A stretch of DNA of 64,000 bases from Burkholderia sp. Bp8963. GTDB lineage: Bacteria > Pseudomonadota > Gammaproteobacteria > Burkholderiales > Burkholderiaceae. This document shows, in pieces, positions 1-7,420 of the stretch (its first letter is position 1; every line of letters starts with the position of its first letter). A program made the translations under genes and the position numbers. The stretch spans positions 21,682-85,681 of the forward strand of contig NZ_QTQP01000033.1 in assembly GCF_003854275.1 (NCBI RefSeq), given 5' to 3'. The notes below the pieces were generated by a model that saw only the letters and a list, made by a program, of their open reading frames with translations, was not told the origin of the DNA and did not search any database.

Positions 1-2
1 GG

Positions 3-1250
3 CTCGGCCGCGAATACTCGGACCTCGAGGAGATCTGGACCGCCGAGAAGGCCGCGGTGCAGGGCAGCGCGCAGCTCAAGGAAGAGATCGAGAAGGTGCG
101 CGCCGACATCGCGCGGCTGCAGCGCGAAGGCAAGCTCGAGAAGGTCGCGGAACTGCAGTATGGCAAGCTGCCGCAGCTCGACGCGCAGCTGAAGCAGGTC
201 ACGCAGGCGGAAGAGAAGGAGCAGCACAACCCGACGCGTCCGCGTCTGTTGCGCACGCAGGTCGGTGCGGAAGAAATCGCGGAAGTCGTGTCGCGCGCGA
301 CCGGCATCCCCGTGTCGCGGATGATGCAGGGCGAGCGTGAGAAGCTGCTGCACATCGAGGAGAAACTGCACGAGCGCGTGGTCGGCCAGAACGAGGCGAT
401 CGACGCGGTTGCCGACGCGATCCGCCGTTCGCGCGCGGGTCTCGCCGATCCGAACCGCCCGTACGGCTCGTTCCTGTTCCTCGGCCCGACGGGCGTCGGC
501 AAGACCGAGCTGTGCAAGGCGCTCGCGGCGTTCCTGTTCGACTCGGAGGAGCACCTGATCCGCATCGACATGAGCGAGTTCATGGAGAAGCACAGCGTCG
601 CGCGGCTGATCGGCGCGCCGCCGGGCTATGTCGGCTACGAGGAGGGCGGCTACCTGACGGAAGCCGTGCGCCGCAAGCCGTACAGCGTGATTCTGCTCGA
701 CGAGATCGAGAAGGCGCATCCGGACGTGTTCAACGTGCTGCTGCAGGTGCTCGACGACGGCCGGATGACGGACGGGCAGGGCCGCACGGTCGACTTCAAG
801 AACACGGTGATCGTGATGACGTCGAACCTCGGCTCGCAGGTGATCCAGGCGATGACGGGTTCGCCGCAGGAAGAGATCAAGGACGCGGTGTGGATCGAGG
901 TGAAGCAGCATTTCCGCCCCGAGTTCCTGAACCGGATCGACGACGTCGTCGTGTTCCATGCGCTCGACCGCAGCAACATCCAGTCGATCGCGAAGATCCA
1001 GCTCGCGCGCCTGCACGATCGGCTTGCGAAGCTCGACATGGCGCTCGACGTGTCGGATGCGGCGCTCGAGCAGATCGGCCAGGTCGGCTACGATCCGCTG
1101 TTCGGTGCGCGGCCGCTGAAGCGCGCGATCCAGCAGGAGATCGAGAACCCGGTCGCGAAGCTCATCCTCGCGGGCCGTTTCGGTCCGAAGGACGTGATTC
1201 CGGTCGACGTCCAGGATGGCAAGTTCGTGTTCGATCGCGTCGTGCACTGA
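3..1250 (+). CDS. clpB: ATP-dependent chaperone ClpB, C-terminal part (5' truncated by window)
   Basis: This is the last 415 residues of the Hsp100 disaggregase ClpB, which with DnaK/DnaJ/GrpE pulls polypeptides out of cytoplasmic aggregates. The visible part starts in the coiled-coil middle domain (charged heptads, about nt 3-330) and runs through the second AAA+ module: Walker A GPTGVGKTE (nt 484-510), Walker B LLDEIEKAHPD, sensor-1 TSNLGS, arginine-finger region FRPEFLNRID and sensor-2 FGARPLKR. The reading frame is open at the left edge, so the true start and the first ATPase domain lie outside. The gene ends 53 bp before a strong hairpin terminator. Identity is clear; ClpA and ClpC are excluded by the middle domain and the C-terminus. 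Confidence 0.97.
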   Translation, partial: LGREYSDLEEIWTAEKAAVQGSAQLKEEIEKVRADIARLQREGKLEKVAELQYGKLPQLDAQLKQVTQAEEKEQHNPTRPRLLRTQVGAEEIAEVVSRATGIPVSRMMQGEREKLLHIEEKLHERVVGQNEAIDAVADAIRRSRAGLADPNRPYGSFLFLGPTGVGKTELCKALAAFLFDSEEHLIRIDMSEFMEKHSVARLIGAPPGYVGYEEGGYLTEAVRRKPYSVILLDEIEKAHPDVFNVLLQVLDDGRMTDGQGRTVDFKNTVIVMTSNLGSQVIQAMTGSPQEEIKDAVWIEVKQHFRPEFLNRIDDVVVFHALDRSNIQSIAKIQLARLHDRLAKLDMALDVSDAALEQIGQVGYDPLFGARPLKRAIQQEIENPVAKLILAGRFGPKDVIPVDVQDGKFVFDRVVH

Positions 1251-1302
1251 GCGCGCGACACTCGTCGCAAGCCCCGGCGCCGGATGCCGGGGCGCCAAAA
1301 AC

Positions 1303-1333
1303 AAACACCCCGCCGCAAGGCGGGGTGTTTTTT
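1303..1333 (+). terminator. Rho-independent terminator of clpB
   Basis: An 11-bp GC-rich stem (AACACCCCGCC / GGCGGGGTGTT) with a GCAA tetraloop is followed by a run of six T. It sits about 50 bp after the clpB stop. A-rich sequence on the left side (CAAAAACAAA) means it may also help end the convergent minus-strand gene at 1362-1793. Confidence 0.93.
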
Positions 1334-1361
1334 CATCCGGCGTGAACCTGCCGGCTCAGGC

Positions 1362-1793
1362 TCAGGCCTGCTTGTTGCCGCCGAACAGGCCCGCGAGCTG
1401 CGTCAGCGTGCCGAGCACGTTCGACGTGTCGACCTGGCCGTCGGCCGGAACTTCGCCGCTCGGCGTCGCATGGTTGACGACGTGCGGCAGCACCTGCGCA
1501 AGAATGCCCGATGCCTGCTGCGGATCGACGCCGAACTTGCTCGCCAGCGCGCCGATCGCGTCGGAGCCGAGCACGTTCTGCAGCGCATCGGCCGAGATCG
1601 GCTGGTTCTCGCCGGTGCCGACCCACGAGCCGATGATGTCGCCGGCGCCACCGGCCTTGAACTTCTCGATCAGGCCGTTCAGGCCGCCCGGCTGGTTGTT
1701 GACGAATTCGAGCGCCGCGGACAGCAGCGCGCTTTGCGAATTGCCGCCGGCCTCGCCGCCGATCAGACCGCCAACGATATCGAGTAGACCCAT
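1362..1793 (-). CDS. YidB / DUF937 family protein
   Basis: A 143-residue glycine-, alanine- and asparagine-rich protein of the YidB (DUF937) family. It begins MGLLDIVGGLIGG and shows the family's helical repeats, with an ALASKFGVDPQQASGIL segment and a C-terminal LAGLFGG motif. No signal peptide or membrane segment is evident. The family is widespread in proteobacteria and its function is not established. It is transcribed convergently to clpB and shares the intergenic hairpin. A GGTGAAGAAT stretch precedes the ATG and can serve as a ribosome-binding site. Confidence 0.85.
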   Translation of the reverse strand: MGLLDIVGGLIGGEAGGNSQSALLSAALEFVNNQPGGLNGLIEKFKAGGAGDIIGSWVGTGENQPISADALQNVLGSDAIGALASKFGVDPQQASGILAQVLPHVVNHATPSGEVPADGQVDTSNVLGTLTQLAGLFGGNKQA

Positions 1794-1876
1794 GATTCTT
1801 CACCTTCACTGAAACGGCGCCGCACGCGCGGCGCCCGTTGAACGATGCCGCGCACGCTCATCGCGCGCGGCGCGCA

Positions 1877-2500
1877 TCAGGCACCCGACGCCGCGGCGGC
1901 GGAGGCTGCCTTGTCCTTCTTGCTCTTCTTCTTCGACCCCTTCGTCGCCTTTGCGGACGACGCTTCGGCCGGCGCCGAGGCGGCGGCGGTCGTCGCCGCA
2001 GCGGCGGATGCTGCCTTATCCTTCTTCGACGCGCGCTTGGTGCTGGCCGGCCTGGATGCCGCTTGGGGCGCGCTCGCGGCCGGTGCAGCCGGTGCAGCCG
2101 TCGTTGCGGCGCCAGTCGTCGCCGGAGCCGTCGTGGCGCTCGTGGCGGTCGTTGCCGCCGGCTTCGTCGCCGGTGCCGTCGCCGGCGCGGTCGCGGCCGG
2201 CTTCGCTGCCTTCGCGCCCGTCGGCGGCGTGGACGACCCGCCGATCGTCAGGCCGTTCTCCTCGAGGTGCGCGACCGATTTCGTGCCCAGACCCTTCACG
2301 CGATTCGCGAGATCGTCAGCATTCTTGAATGGGCCATTCCTGGTGCGCTCGTCGATGATCGCCTTCGATTTTACCGGCCCGAGACCCTTTACGGATTCGA
2401 GCGCGGCCTGGTCGGCCGTATTGACCTCGACCGCCGCGGCAAACGCCGCGGTCAGCGACAGCGACAATGCGACGAACAGCATCAGCAGCTTCTTCAGCAT
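1877..2500 (-). CDS. Secreted ComEA-like helix-hairpin-helix protein with Ala/Pro/Lys-rich tail
   Basis: A 207-residue protein. Residues 1-23 form a signal peptide (MLKKLLMLFVALSLSL... AFAAA). Residues 24-85 form a ComEA-type double helix-hairpin-helix fold (VEVNTADQAALESVKGLGPV, then GPFKNADDLANRVKGLG), which in ComEA binds DNA during natural transformation. Residues 90-207 are low-complexity Ala/Pro/Thr then Lys-rich, with SKKDKAASAAA occurring twice (158-168 and 193-203), like the tail of histone H1 or AlgP. The start was placed at the ATG that gives a signal peptide; a longer open frame upstream lacks one. Predicted periplasmic. A role in DNA uptake is inferred only from the fold. Confidence 0.8.
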   Translation of the reverse strand: MLKKLLMLFVALSLSLTAAFAAAVEVNTADQAALESVKGLGPVKSKAIIDERTRNGPFKNADDLANRVKGLGTKSVAHLEENGLTIGGSSTPPTGAKAAKPAATAPATAPATKPAATTATSATTAPATTGAATTAAPAAPAASAPQAASRPASTKRASKKDKAASAAAATTAAASAPAEASSAKATKGSKKKSKKDKAASAAAASGA

Positions 2501-2725
2501 GGCATAGGCTCCCTGGTTCCGACGGATGAATGGCTGTTGCAACGGATGGCTGGCGACGCGCGGCCGCGCGTCGCCGTTAAGCATAGGACAAGCGCGTGCC
2601 CTTTTTAAGACAGGCTGTCCGAATCTTGCTGAAGCGTTGCGCGGCTGTAAAGGCCGCAAGCGCCGCCGGCTGGCGGTTTTGACGATTCTTTACGTAATCG
2701 GCGGGTGTCGTCACATTGGCCGCTG

Positions 2726-2761
2726 CACTGGCCATCTCACTGGCCATCTCACTGGCCGTCA
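2726..2761. repeat. Three tandem copies of a 12-bp repeat
   Basis: CACTGGCCATCT occurs twice exactly (2726-2737, 2738-2749), followed by a near copy CACTGGCCGTCA (2750-2761). A more degenerate copy (CACATTGGCCGCTG) precedes it. The array sits directly upstream of the MerR-type promoter, in the 310-bp gap between the ComEA-like gene and the MerR gene. Apart from the repeats and that promoter I see nothing else in the gap. Confidence 0.85.
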
Positions 2762-2769
2762 CGCGGCGC

Positions 2770-2800
2770 TTGACTTAGAGTGAACTCTAACTCCTAACCT
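2770..2800 (+). promoter_or_regulatory. MerR-type promoter/operator with 19-bp spacer
   Basis: A -35 box TTGACT (2770-2775) and a -10 box TAACCT (2795-2800) are separated by 19 bp, the over-long spacer typical of MerR-regulated promoters. The palindrome TTAGAGT-GA-ACTCTAA (2775-2790) fills the spacer. It lies 10 bp before the ATG of the MerR gene at 2811, so that regulator very probably controls itself and the overlapping downstream gene. The predicted transcription start (about 2807) leaves almost no 5' leader. Confidence 0.85.
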
Positions 2801-2810
2801 TGAGCGTGCC

Positions 2811-3299
2811 ATGTCTAACACCGTATCGAAACCTTCCGCTGCCGGTCCGCTGACGATCGGCCAGGTCGCCGACCAGATCGGCGTGTCGACGCACACGTTG
2901 CGTTACTACGAGCAGGCGGGCCTGTTGCAGGCGATTTCGCGCACGCCGGCCGGTCACCGGCTCTATGCGCCCGCCGATCTCGACTGGCTCGCGTTCGTGA
3001 TGCGCCTGAAGGCGACCGGCATGCCGATCGCGCAGATGCAGCAGTTCGCGGCGCTGCGCGCCGAAGGCGAGCCGACGTTCGGCGCGCGGCGCGCGCTGCT
3101 CGTCGCGCATCGCGACGCGGTGCGTGCGCATATCGCGGAACTGGAGGCGAGCCTCGACCTGATCGAAGACAAGATCGTGAACTACGAGGCGGCGGAACGC
3201 GATGCGGGACGACGGGCGACCCCTTCACAACCGGATCAAGGAATTTCGCAATGGAACGACTCGTTGAAGACCGCTACACGCGCGGCTGGGCCAAACTGA
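2811..3299 (+). CDS. MerR-family transcriptional regulator
   Basis: A 162-residue regulator. The winged helix-turn-helix is at residues 14-36 (LTIGQVADQIGVSTHTLRYY), followed by the wing (TPAGHRLY, about 46-52) and a long dimerisation helix at about 95-130. There is no cysteine, so it is not a metal or redox sensor of the MerR/SoxR kind; it resembles the small-molecule/aldehyde-type branch. A matching MerR operator sits immediately upstream. Its 3' end overlaps the start of the carboxymuconolactone-decarboxylase-like gene by 49 bp, which implies co-transcription and translational coupling. The ligand is unknown. Confidence 0.88.
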   Translation: MSNTVSKPSAAGPLTIGQVADQIGVSTHTLRYYEQAGLLQAISRTPAGHRLYAPADLDWLAFVMRLKATGMPIAQMQQFAALRAEGEPTFGARRALLVAHRDAVRAHIAELEASLDLIEDKIVNYEAAERDAGRRATPSQPDQGISQWNDSLKTATRAAGPN

Positions 3300-3667
3300 A
3301 GGAAATCGACGGCGACGCAGGCGAGCGCGTGGTCGCAGCGCTCGAGCCGATCGCGCCGGACTTCGCGCGACTCTTGATCGAGTTCGGCTTCGGCGACATC
3401 TACAGCCGGCCGCAACTCGACCTGCGCTCGCGCGAGATCGCGACGATCGCCGCGCTGGCCGCGCTCGGCAATGCGCAGCCGCAGCTCAAGGTGCACATCG
3501 AGGCGGCGCTGAACGTCGGCTGCACGCGCGACGAGATCGTCGAGGTATTCATGCAGATGGCGCTCTACGCGGGCTTTCCGGCCGCACTGAACGCGCTGTT
3601 CGCCGCACACGAGGTGTTCCGGCAGCGCGACGGCGAGCCGGCTGCACAGGCTGTGCCGGCCGCCTGA
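3251..3667 (+). CDS. Carboxymuconolactone decarboxylase (CMD) family protein
   Basis: A 138-residue all-helical CMD-domain protein. The core (DLRSREIATIAALAALGN, then LKVHIEAALNVGCTRDEI and MQMALYAGFPAALNAL) matches gamma-carboxymuconolactone decarboxylase-like proteins. It has a single cysteine (C91) with H82 and H120, not the CxxC pair of AhpD, so a thiol peroxidase role is unlikely. It overlaps the upstream MerR gene by 49 bp and is probably its regulatory target. The protocatechuate enzyme PcaC is one member of the family, but no pca genes are near, so the substrate is open. Confidence 0.85.
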   Translation: MERLVEDRYTRGWAKLKEIDGDAGERVVAALEPIAPDFARLLIEFGFGDIYSRPQLDLRSREIATIAALAALGNAQPQLKVHIEAALNVGCTRDEIVEVFMQMALYAGFPAALNALFAAHEVFRQRDGEPAAQAVPAA

Positions 3668-3679
3668 CACCGTGCGCCG

Positions 3680-5596
3680 TTACACGCGGTGCGGCGCGAC
3701 GATCCGGAGTTTTGCGATGCGCCGGTACAGCGTCGCACGCGAGATGCCGAGCGCCTGCGCGGCCGGGTCGGGGCGCCAGCGGTGCGCGGTGAGCGCGGCG
3801 ACGATGCGGCCGCGTTCATCGTCGGGCAGCGCACCGGCCGCCTCCGGCGCAAGCCGCGCGGCCAGATCGGCGGGCAGGTCGCGCACCGTCACGCGCGCGC
3901 TATCGCATACCGCGCACGCATAGCGCAGCACGTTGCGCAACTGGCGGACATTGCCGGGCCACGGATACGCGGCGAGCTGCGCCGCAAGCGGGCCGTCGAG
4001 CGTCAGCACGTGGCCTGTCGCATGTGCTTCCTCGGCGAACACCGCTGCGATCACGTCGCGCACGTCCGCGCGTTCGCGTAGCGGCGGCAGTTCGAACACC
4101 GCGCCGCTCAGCCGGTAATACAGATCCTCGCGGAACGTGCCGGCCGCGACCATCTGCGCGAGATCGCGGTGCGTCGCGCAGATCACGTCGAGATCGACGC
4201 GCACCGGCGTGTCGCTGCCGAGCGGCACGACCTCGCCGTCGGCGAGCACGCGCAACAGGCGCGTCTGCAGCGCGAGCGGCATGTCGCCGATTTCGTCGAG
4301 AAACAGCGTGCCGCCGTCTGCGAGCGCGATCTTGCCGCGCGCGCCGTGCTTGCGTGCGCCGGTGAATGCGCCAGCCGCATAGCCGAACAGCTCGCTTTCG
4401 ATCAGCGCCTCCGGCAGCGCGCCGCAGTTGACCGCGACGAACGGCCGCGCACGCCGCGCCCCCGCGTCGTGGATCGCGCGCGCAAACACTTCCTTGCCCG
4501 CGCCCGTCTCGCCGAGCACGAGAATCGGCAGCCGCTTGCTCGCGACGCGCAGCGCGAGCTCCGCCTGCTGCGCGATGCGTGAGTCGCTGCTGTGCAGGAA
4601 CGGCGTGAGCGCGCCGACGTGACGCGCGGCGCCGCCAGGGCGGCGCGACGCGGTGCCCGGTTCGCGCACGGTGCGCCGCTGCGGCGCGCGCAGCCGCGCG
4701 TAGAGCGGCGCGCCGGTCGCGCGCAGGCGCAGCGCGACGATCGCGTCGATGCGCGCGGCGTCACGCAGCGGCATGTCCGTCGAATCGAAGATCTCGTCGA
4801 TATGGCGCGGCTCGCGCAACTCGGGCAGCGCATCGCGCGCGTGCCGGTTCGCGGCGACGATGTTGCCGCACTCGTCGAACGCGATCAGCCATTCGGGCTG
4901 CGCCTCGACGTAGTGGCGGTTCGGATGCCCGAACAATACCCAGTGCTGGGCCGTGCTGTGCAGGAAATAACCGTCCTCGATCAGCGCCGCGCTTTGCCGT
5001 ACGAGCTGATAGACGAGCCGCTGGCTGTCGCGGTTGTCGGGCGACTGCACGGCCGACGCGTCGAGCACGCCGATCAGCTCGCCCGCGGGCGCGAAGATCG
5101 GCGCCGCGCTGCAGGTGAGGGTCGTGAACGCGGCGCGGAAATGATCGGTCTTGTGCACGGTGATCGGCGCGAGATCCGTCAGCACGCTCGCCACGCCGCA
5201 GGTGCCTTCCTCGCTCTCCGACCAGCACGAGCCGATGTGCAGCCCCGCATGGCGGAAATCGGTGCGGCGCTCGCGATCGATCCGGTAGTCGATCGTCACG
5301 CCGTGCGCATCGGTCAGCATCACGCAGTAGTCGGCGACGCGAATCATGTCGTGCAGGCGCGTCAGGCACTGGCCGGACGCGCGCAGGAAGGCCTCTTCCT
5401 TGTCGCGCACCTCGCGCAGTTCCGCGGCGGTCAGCACGCGCGGGCCGATCGACGACGCGGGGTCGAGCCGGTAGCGCTCGAGCGAGCGCTGCCACGACGA
5501 CACGAGGCGCGGCGAATCGGCGGGCACGGGCAGGCGCCCGGCGAGCGCGCCGAGCACCCGGTCCGCGTGCTGGGTCTGGGGAACGACGTAGGGCAT
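3680..5596 (-). CDS. acoR: Sigma-54-dependent activator of acetoin catabolism, AcoR-like
   Basis: A 638-residue enhancer-binding protein. Residues about 60-220 form a GAF-type sensing region, followed by a PAS-like segment (EWLIAFDECGNIVAANRHA). The AAA+ domain then shows Walker A GETGAGKE, the sigma-54 contact loop GAFTGA (intact), Walker B GGTLFLDEIGD and WPGNVRQLRN. A C-terminal Fis-type helix-turn-helix (AAQALGISRATLYRR) ends the protein. The start was set at the MPYVVPQ ATG; an upstream in-frame codon lacks support. It is divergent from acoX-acoABC and faces a -24/-12 promoter and palindromic sites, which fits AcoR activating the operon in response to acetoin. Confidence 0.92.
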   Translation of the reverse strand: MPYVVPQTQHADRVLGALAGRLPVPADSPRLVSSWQRSLERYRLDPASSIGPRVLTAAELREVRDKEEAFLRASGQCLTRLHDMIRVADYCVMLTDAHGVTIDYRIDRERRTDFRHAGLHIGSCWSESEEGTCGVASVLTDLAPITVHKTDHFRAAFTTLTCSAAPIFAPAGELIGVLDASAVQSPDNRDSQRLVYQLVRQSAALIEDGYFLHSTAQHWVLFGHPNRHYVEAQPEWLIAFDECGNIVAANRHARDALPELREPRHIDEIFDSTDMPLRDAARIDAIVALRLRATGAPLYARLRAPQRRTVREPGTASRRPGGAARHVGALTPFLHSSDSRIAQQAELALRVASKRLPILVLGETGAGKEVFARAIHDAGARRARPFVAVNCGALPEALIESELFGYAAGAFTGARKHGARGKIALADGGTLFLDEIGDMPLALQTRLLRVLADGEVVPLGSDTPVRVDLDVICATHRDLAQMVAAGTFREDLYYRLSGAVFELPPLRERADVRDVIAAVFAEEAHATGHVLTLDGPLAAQLAAYPWPGNVRQLRNVLRYACAVCDSARVTVRDLPADLAARLAPEAAGALPDDERGRIVAALTAHRWRPDPAAQALGISRATLYRRIAKLRIVAPHRV

Positions 5597-5687
5597 GGTC
5601 GGCTCCGGCTTCGGACGGCAGGGGTTTCGTCGTTCTTGTAGCACATCCGTCTCGCCCGATCACATTGCATCGCAGCACGAAGTACGC

Positions 5688-5705
5688 GTGAGACGTTCGT
5701 CTCAC
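5688..5705. promoter_or_regulatory. 18-bp perfect palindrome, candidate AcoR upstream activating site
   Basis: GTGAGACG-TT-CGTCTCAC is a perfect inverted repeat about 270 bp upstream of the sigma-54 promoter of the aco operon. That is a normal distance for an enhancer-binding protein. The TGAGAC/GTCTCA core recurs nearby at 5708-5748 and near 5862. Binding by AcoR is inferred from position only. Confidence 0.7.
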
Positions 5706-5707
5706 CG

Positions 5708-5748
5708 CCATCTCACGCGGCTGAGACGCGCGGCGGCGCGTGAGATGG
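5708..5748. promoter_or_regulatory. Second inverted repeat, candidate AcoR site
   Basis: CCATCTCACGCG (5708-5719) and CGCGTGAGATGG (5737-5748) are perfect reverse complements 17 bp apart. The spacer contains a further CTGAGACGCG. With the palindrome at 5688-5705 this makes a cluster of CTCA/TGAG half-sites between acoR and acoX, as expected for cooperative binding of an oligomeric activator. Confidence 0.65.
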
Positions 5749-5973
5749 CGCGCATGTGGCCGGGTTCGGAACGTGCAGCGCCTGATTGCGCGCGGGCTGG
5801 CGGGCCGAGTCGCGGGGTGTGCGCACACCACGCGGCCGTCGCGAGCGGGCGCCGAAGCTTGAGACGCACCGGCGGTGTCGTCGATCCACACACCATCGTT
5901 TCGAGCGGCGCCAATCGCGCGCAGGCCCGCCGTGCCGGCGTTTGCGGGCGACCTGAGGGTGCCACGTACGCGG

Positions 5974-5989
5974 TGGCACGCTGCTTGCA
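5974..5989 (+). promoter_or_regulatory. Sigma-54 (-24/-12) promoter of the aco operon
   Basis: TGGCACGCTGCTTGCA matches the sigma-54 consensus TGGCAC-N5-TTGCW with the invariant GG and GC dinucleotides correctly spaced. It points towards acoX, 145 bp before the acoX start, so transcripts would begin near 5999. It agrees with the divergent acoR gene encoding an activator with an intact GAFTGA loop. Confidence 0.92.
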
Positions 5990-6133
5990 GATATATCGGG
6001 CAAGACCGGCGCATACGTGCCGGCGACAACGGATCCGCGGCCCGCGATGGCTGCGGACACTTTGCGTGGGACCGGACCGCGTGCTGAAGCACCCAGGCCG
6101 GTTGACGCAACGCATAGGACAGGAGACAAACCC

Positions 6134-7198
6134 GTGGCAACGCCCATTACCGTCGGCGTGATCGCGAATCCCGCATCCGGACGCGACATCCGCCGCCTCA
6201 CGACGCATGCGTCGGTGTTCCCGACCGCCGAGAAAGCGAACATGATCGTGCGCCTGCTGGCCGGACTTGGCGCGATGGGCGTCGAGCGCGTGCTGACGCT
6301 GCGCGACCGGACGGGCATCGCGACGCTGCTGCTGCGCGCGCTCGACACGCATCGTGCGGTCGCGCCGCATGAGCGCTGGCCCGCCGTCGATTTCGTCGAT
6401 CTGCCGATCACCGACAGCGTTGCCGACACGCATGCCGGCGCAGCCTGGATGCGCCGGATGGAAGTCGCGCTGATCGTCGTGCTCGGCGGCGACGGCACCC
6501 ATCGCGCGGTTGCCGCGCATTGCGGCACGACGCCGCTCGTCGCGCTGTCCACCGGTACCAACAACGCATTTCCCGAACATCGCGAAGCGACCGTCGCCGG
6601 CGTCGCGGCCGGGCTCGCCGCGACCGGCGCGGTGCCGGCCGAGGTCGCGTTCACACGCAACAAGCGGCTCGTCGTGCGCTGTGTCGAAGGCCCGCAGCCG
6701 GGCCGCGAGGACATCGCGCTCGTCGACGTGTGCGCAGCACGGCAGCGCTTCGTCGGCGCGCGCGCGATTTCCGGCTCCGCCGACATCGATGCGCTCTACC
6801 TGACCTTCGCCGAACCGGACGGCATCGGCCTGTCCGCGCTCGGCGGTGCATGGGCGCCACTCGAGCGCAGCGCGCCGCATGGCCTCGCGATGCGTTTCGC
6901 CGCAGAAGGCAAGGCGGCCGGCACGCCGCTCGTCGCGCCGATCGCGCCGGGCCGCGTCGACCGGGTCGTGATGCGCAGCTGCGAGCGGCTCGAGCCGGGC
7001 GCGTGGCAGCCGATTCCGTTCGAGCGCGGCACGCTCGCGTTCGACGGCGAGCGCGAGCTCGAAGTCGCGCGCGGCGACCGCTACGAGATCGCGCTCGACT
7101 GGCGCGGGCCGCTCACGCTCGATGTCGGCCGCACGCTGCGCCATGCGGCGTCTCGGCAGCTGCTGCGCGACGCCGGCGCGTACGGGCAACCGGACTGA
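6134..7198 (+). CDS. acoX: Acetoin catabolism protein X (NAD kinase-like fold)
   Basis: A 354-residue protein of the AcoX family, which has an ATP-NAD kinase-like domain: GVIANPASGRDIRRL at the N-terminus and VVLGGDGTHRAV (the GGDG nucleotide-binding motif), followed by LSTGTNNAFP. AcoX is regularly encoded first in betaproteobacterial acetoin operons, but its reaction is not firmly established. The GTG start at 6134 was preferred because AGGAGA lies 7 bp upstream; the open frame extends further left without a ribosome-binding site. Transcription probably comes from the sigma-54 promoter at 5974-5989. Confidence 0.9.
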   Translation: MATPITVGVIANPASGRDIRRLTTHASVFPTAEKANMIVRLLAGLGAMGVERVLTLRDRTGIATLLLRALDTHRAVAPHERWPAVDFVDLPITDSVADTHAGAAWMRRMEVALIVVLGGDGTHRAVAAHCGTTPLVALSTGTNNAFPEHREATVAGVAAGLAATGAVPAEVAFTRNKRLVVRCVEGPQPGREDIALVDVCAARQRFVGARAISGSADIDALYLTFAEPDGIGLSALGGAWAPLERSAPHGLAMRFAAEGKAAGTPLVAPIAPGRVDRVVMRSCERLEPGAWQPIPFERGTLAFDGERELEVARGDRYEIALDWRGPLTLDVGRTLRHAASRQLLRDAGAYGQPD

Positions 7199-7252
7199 GC
7201 AACCGATCGAACACGATTCCGACCACCATTCCAACCCACAAGGAGACAGGCG

Positions 7253-7291
7253 ATGACGACTTCCGGACGCGGGCCGCCGGCGCCCGCATGA
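7253..7291 (+). other. Possible 12-codon mini-ORF with ribosome-binding site between acoX and acoA
   Basis: AAGGAGACAG is followed after a short gap by ATG and an open frame of twelve codons (MTTSGRGPPAPA) and then TGA. It lies in the 222-bp interval between acoX and acoA. The ribosome-binding site is as good as that of acoA itself (AAGGAGACACAC). It may be a leader peptide, the remnant of a decayed gene, or chance. Confidence 0.4.
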
Positions 7292-7420
7292 CGCGGCGCG
7301 CGGCCCGGCACGGCCGCACGCGCTGTGCAGCATCGGCGCCTCGGCGCCGAACCCACGCAGCACACCGCCGCGACGTCCGTTTGCGCGGCGACATTTCAAC
7401 GAGGAATCAAGGAGACACAC

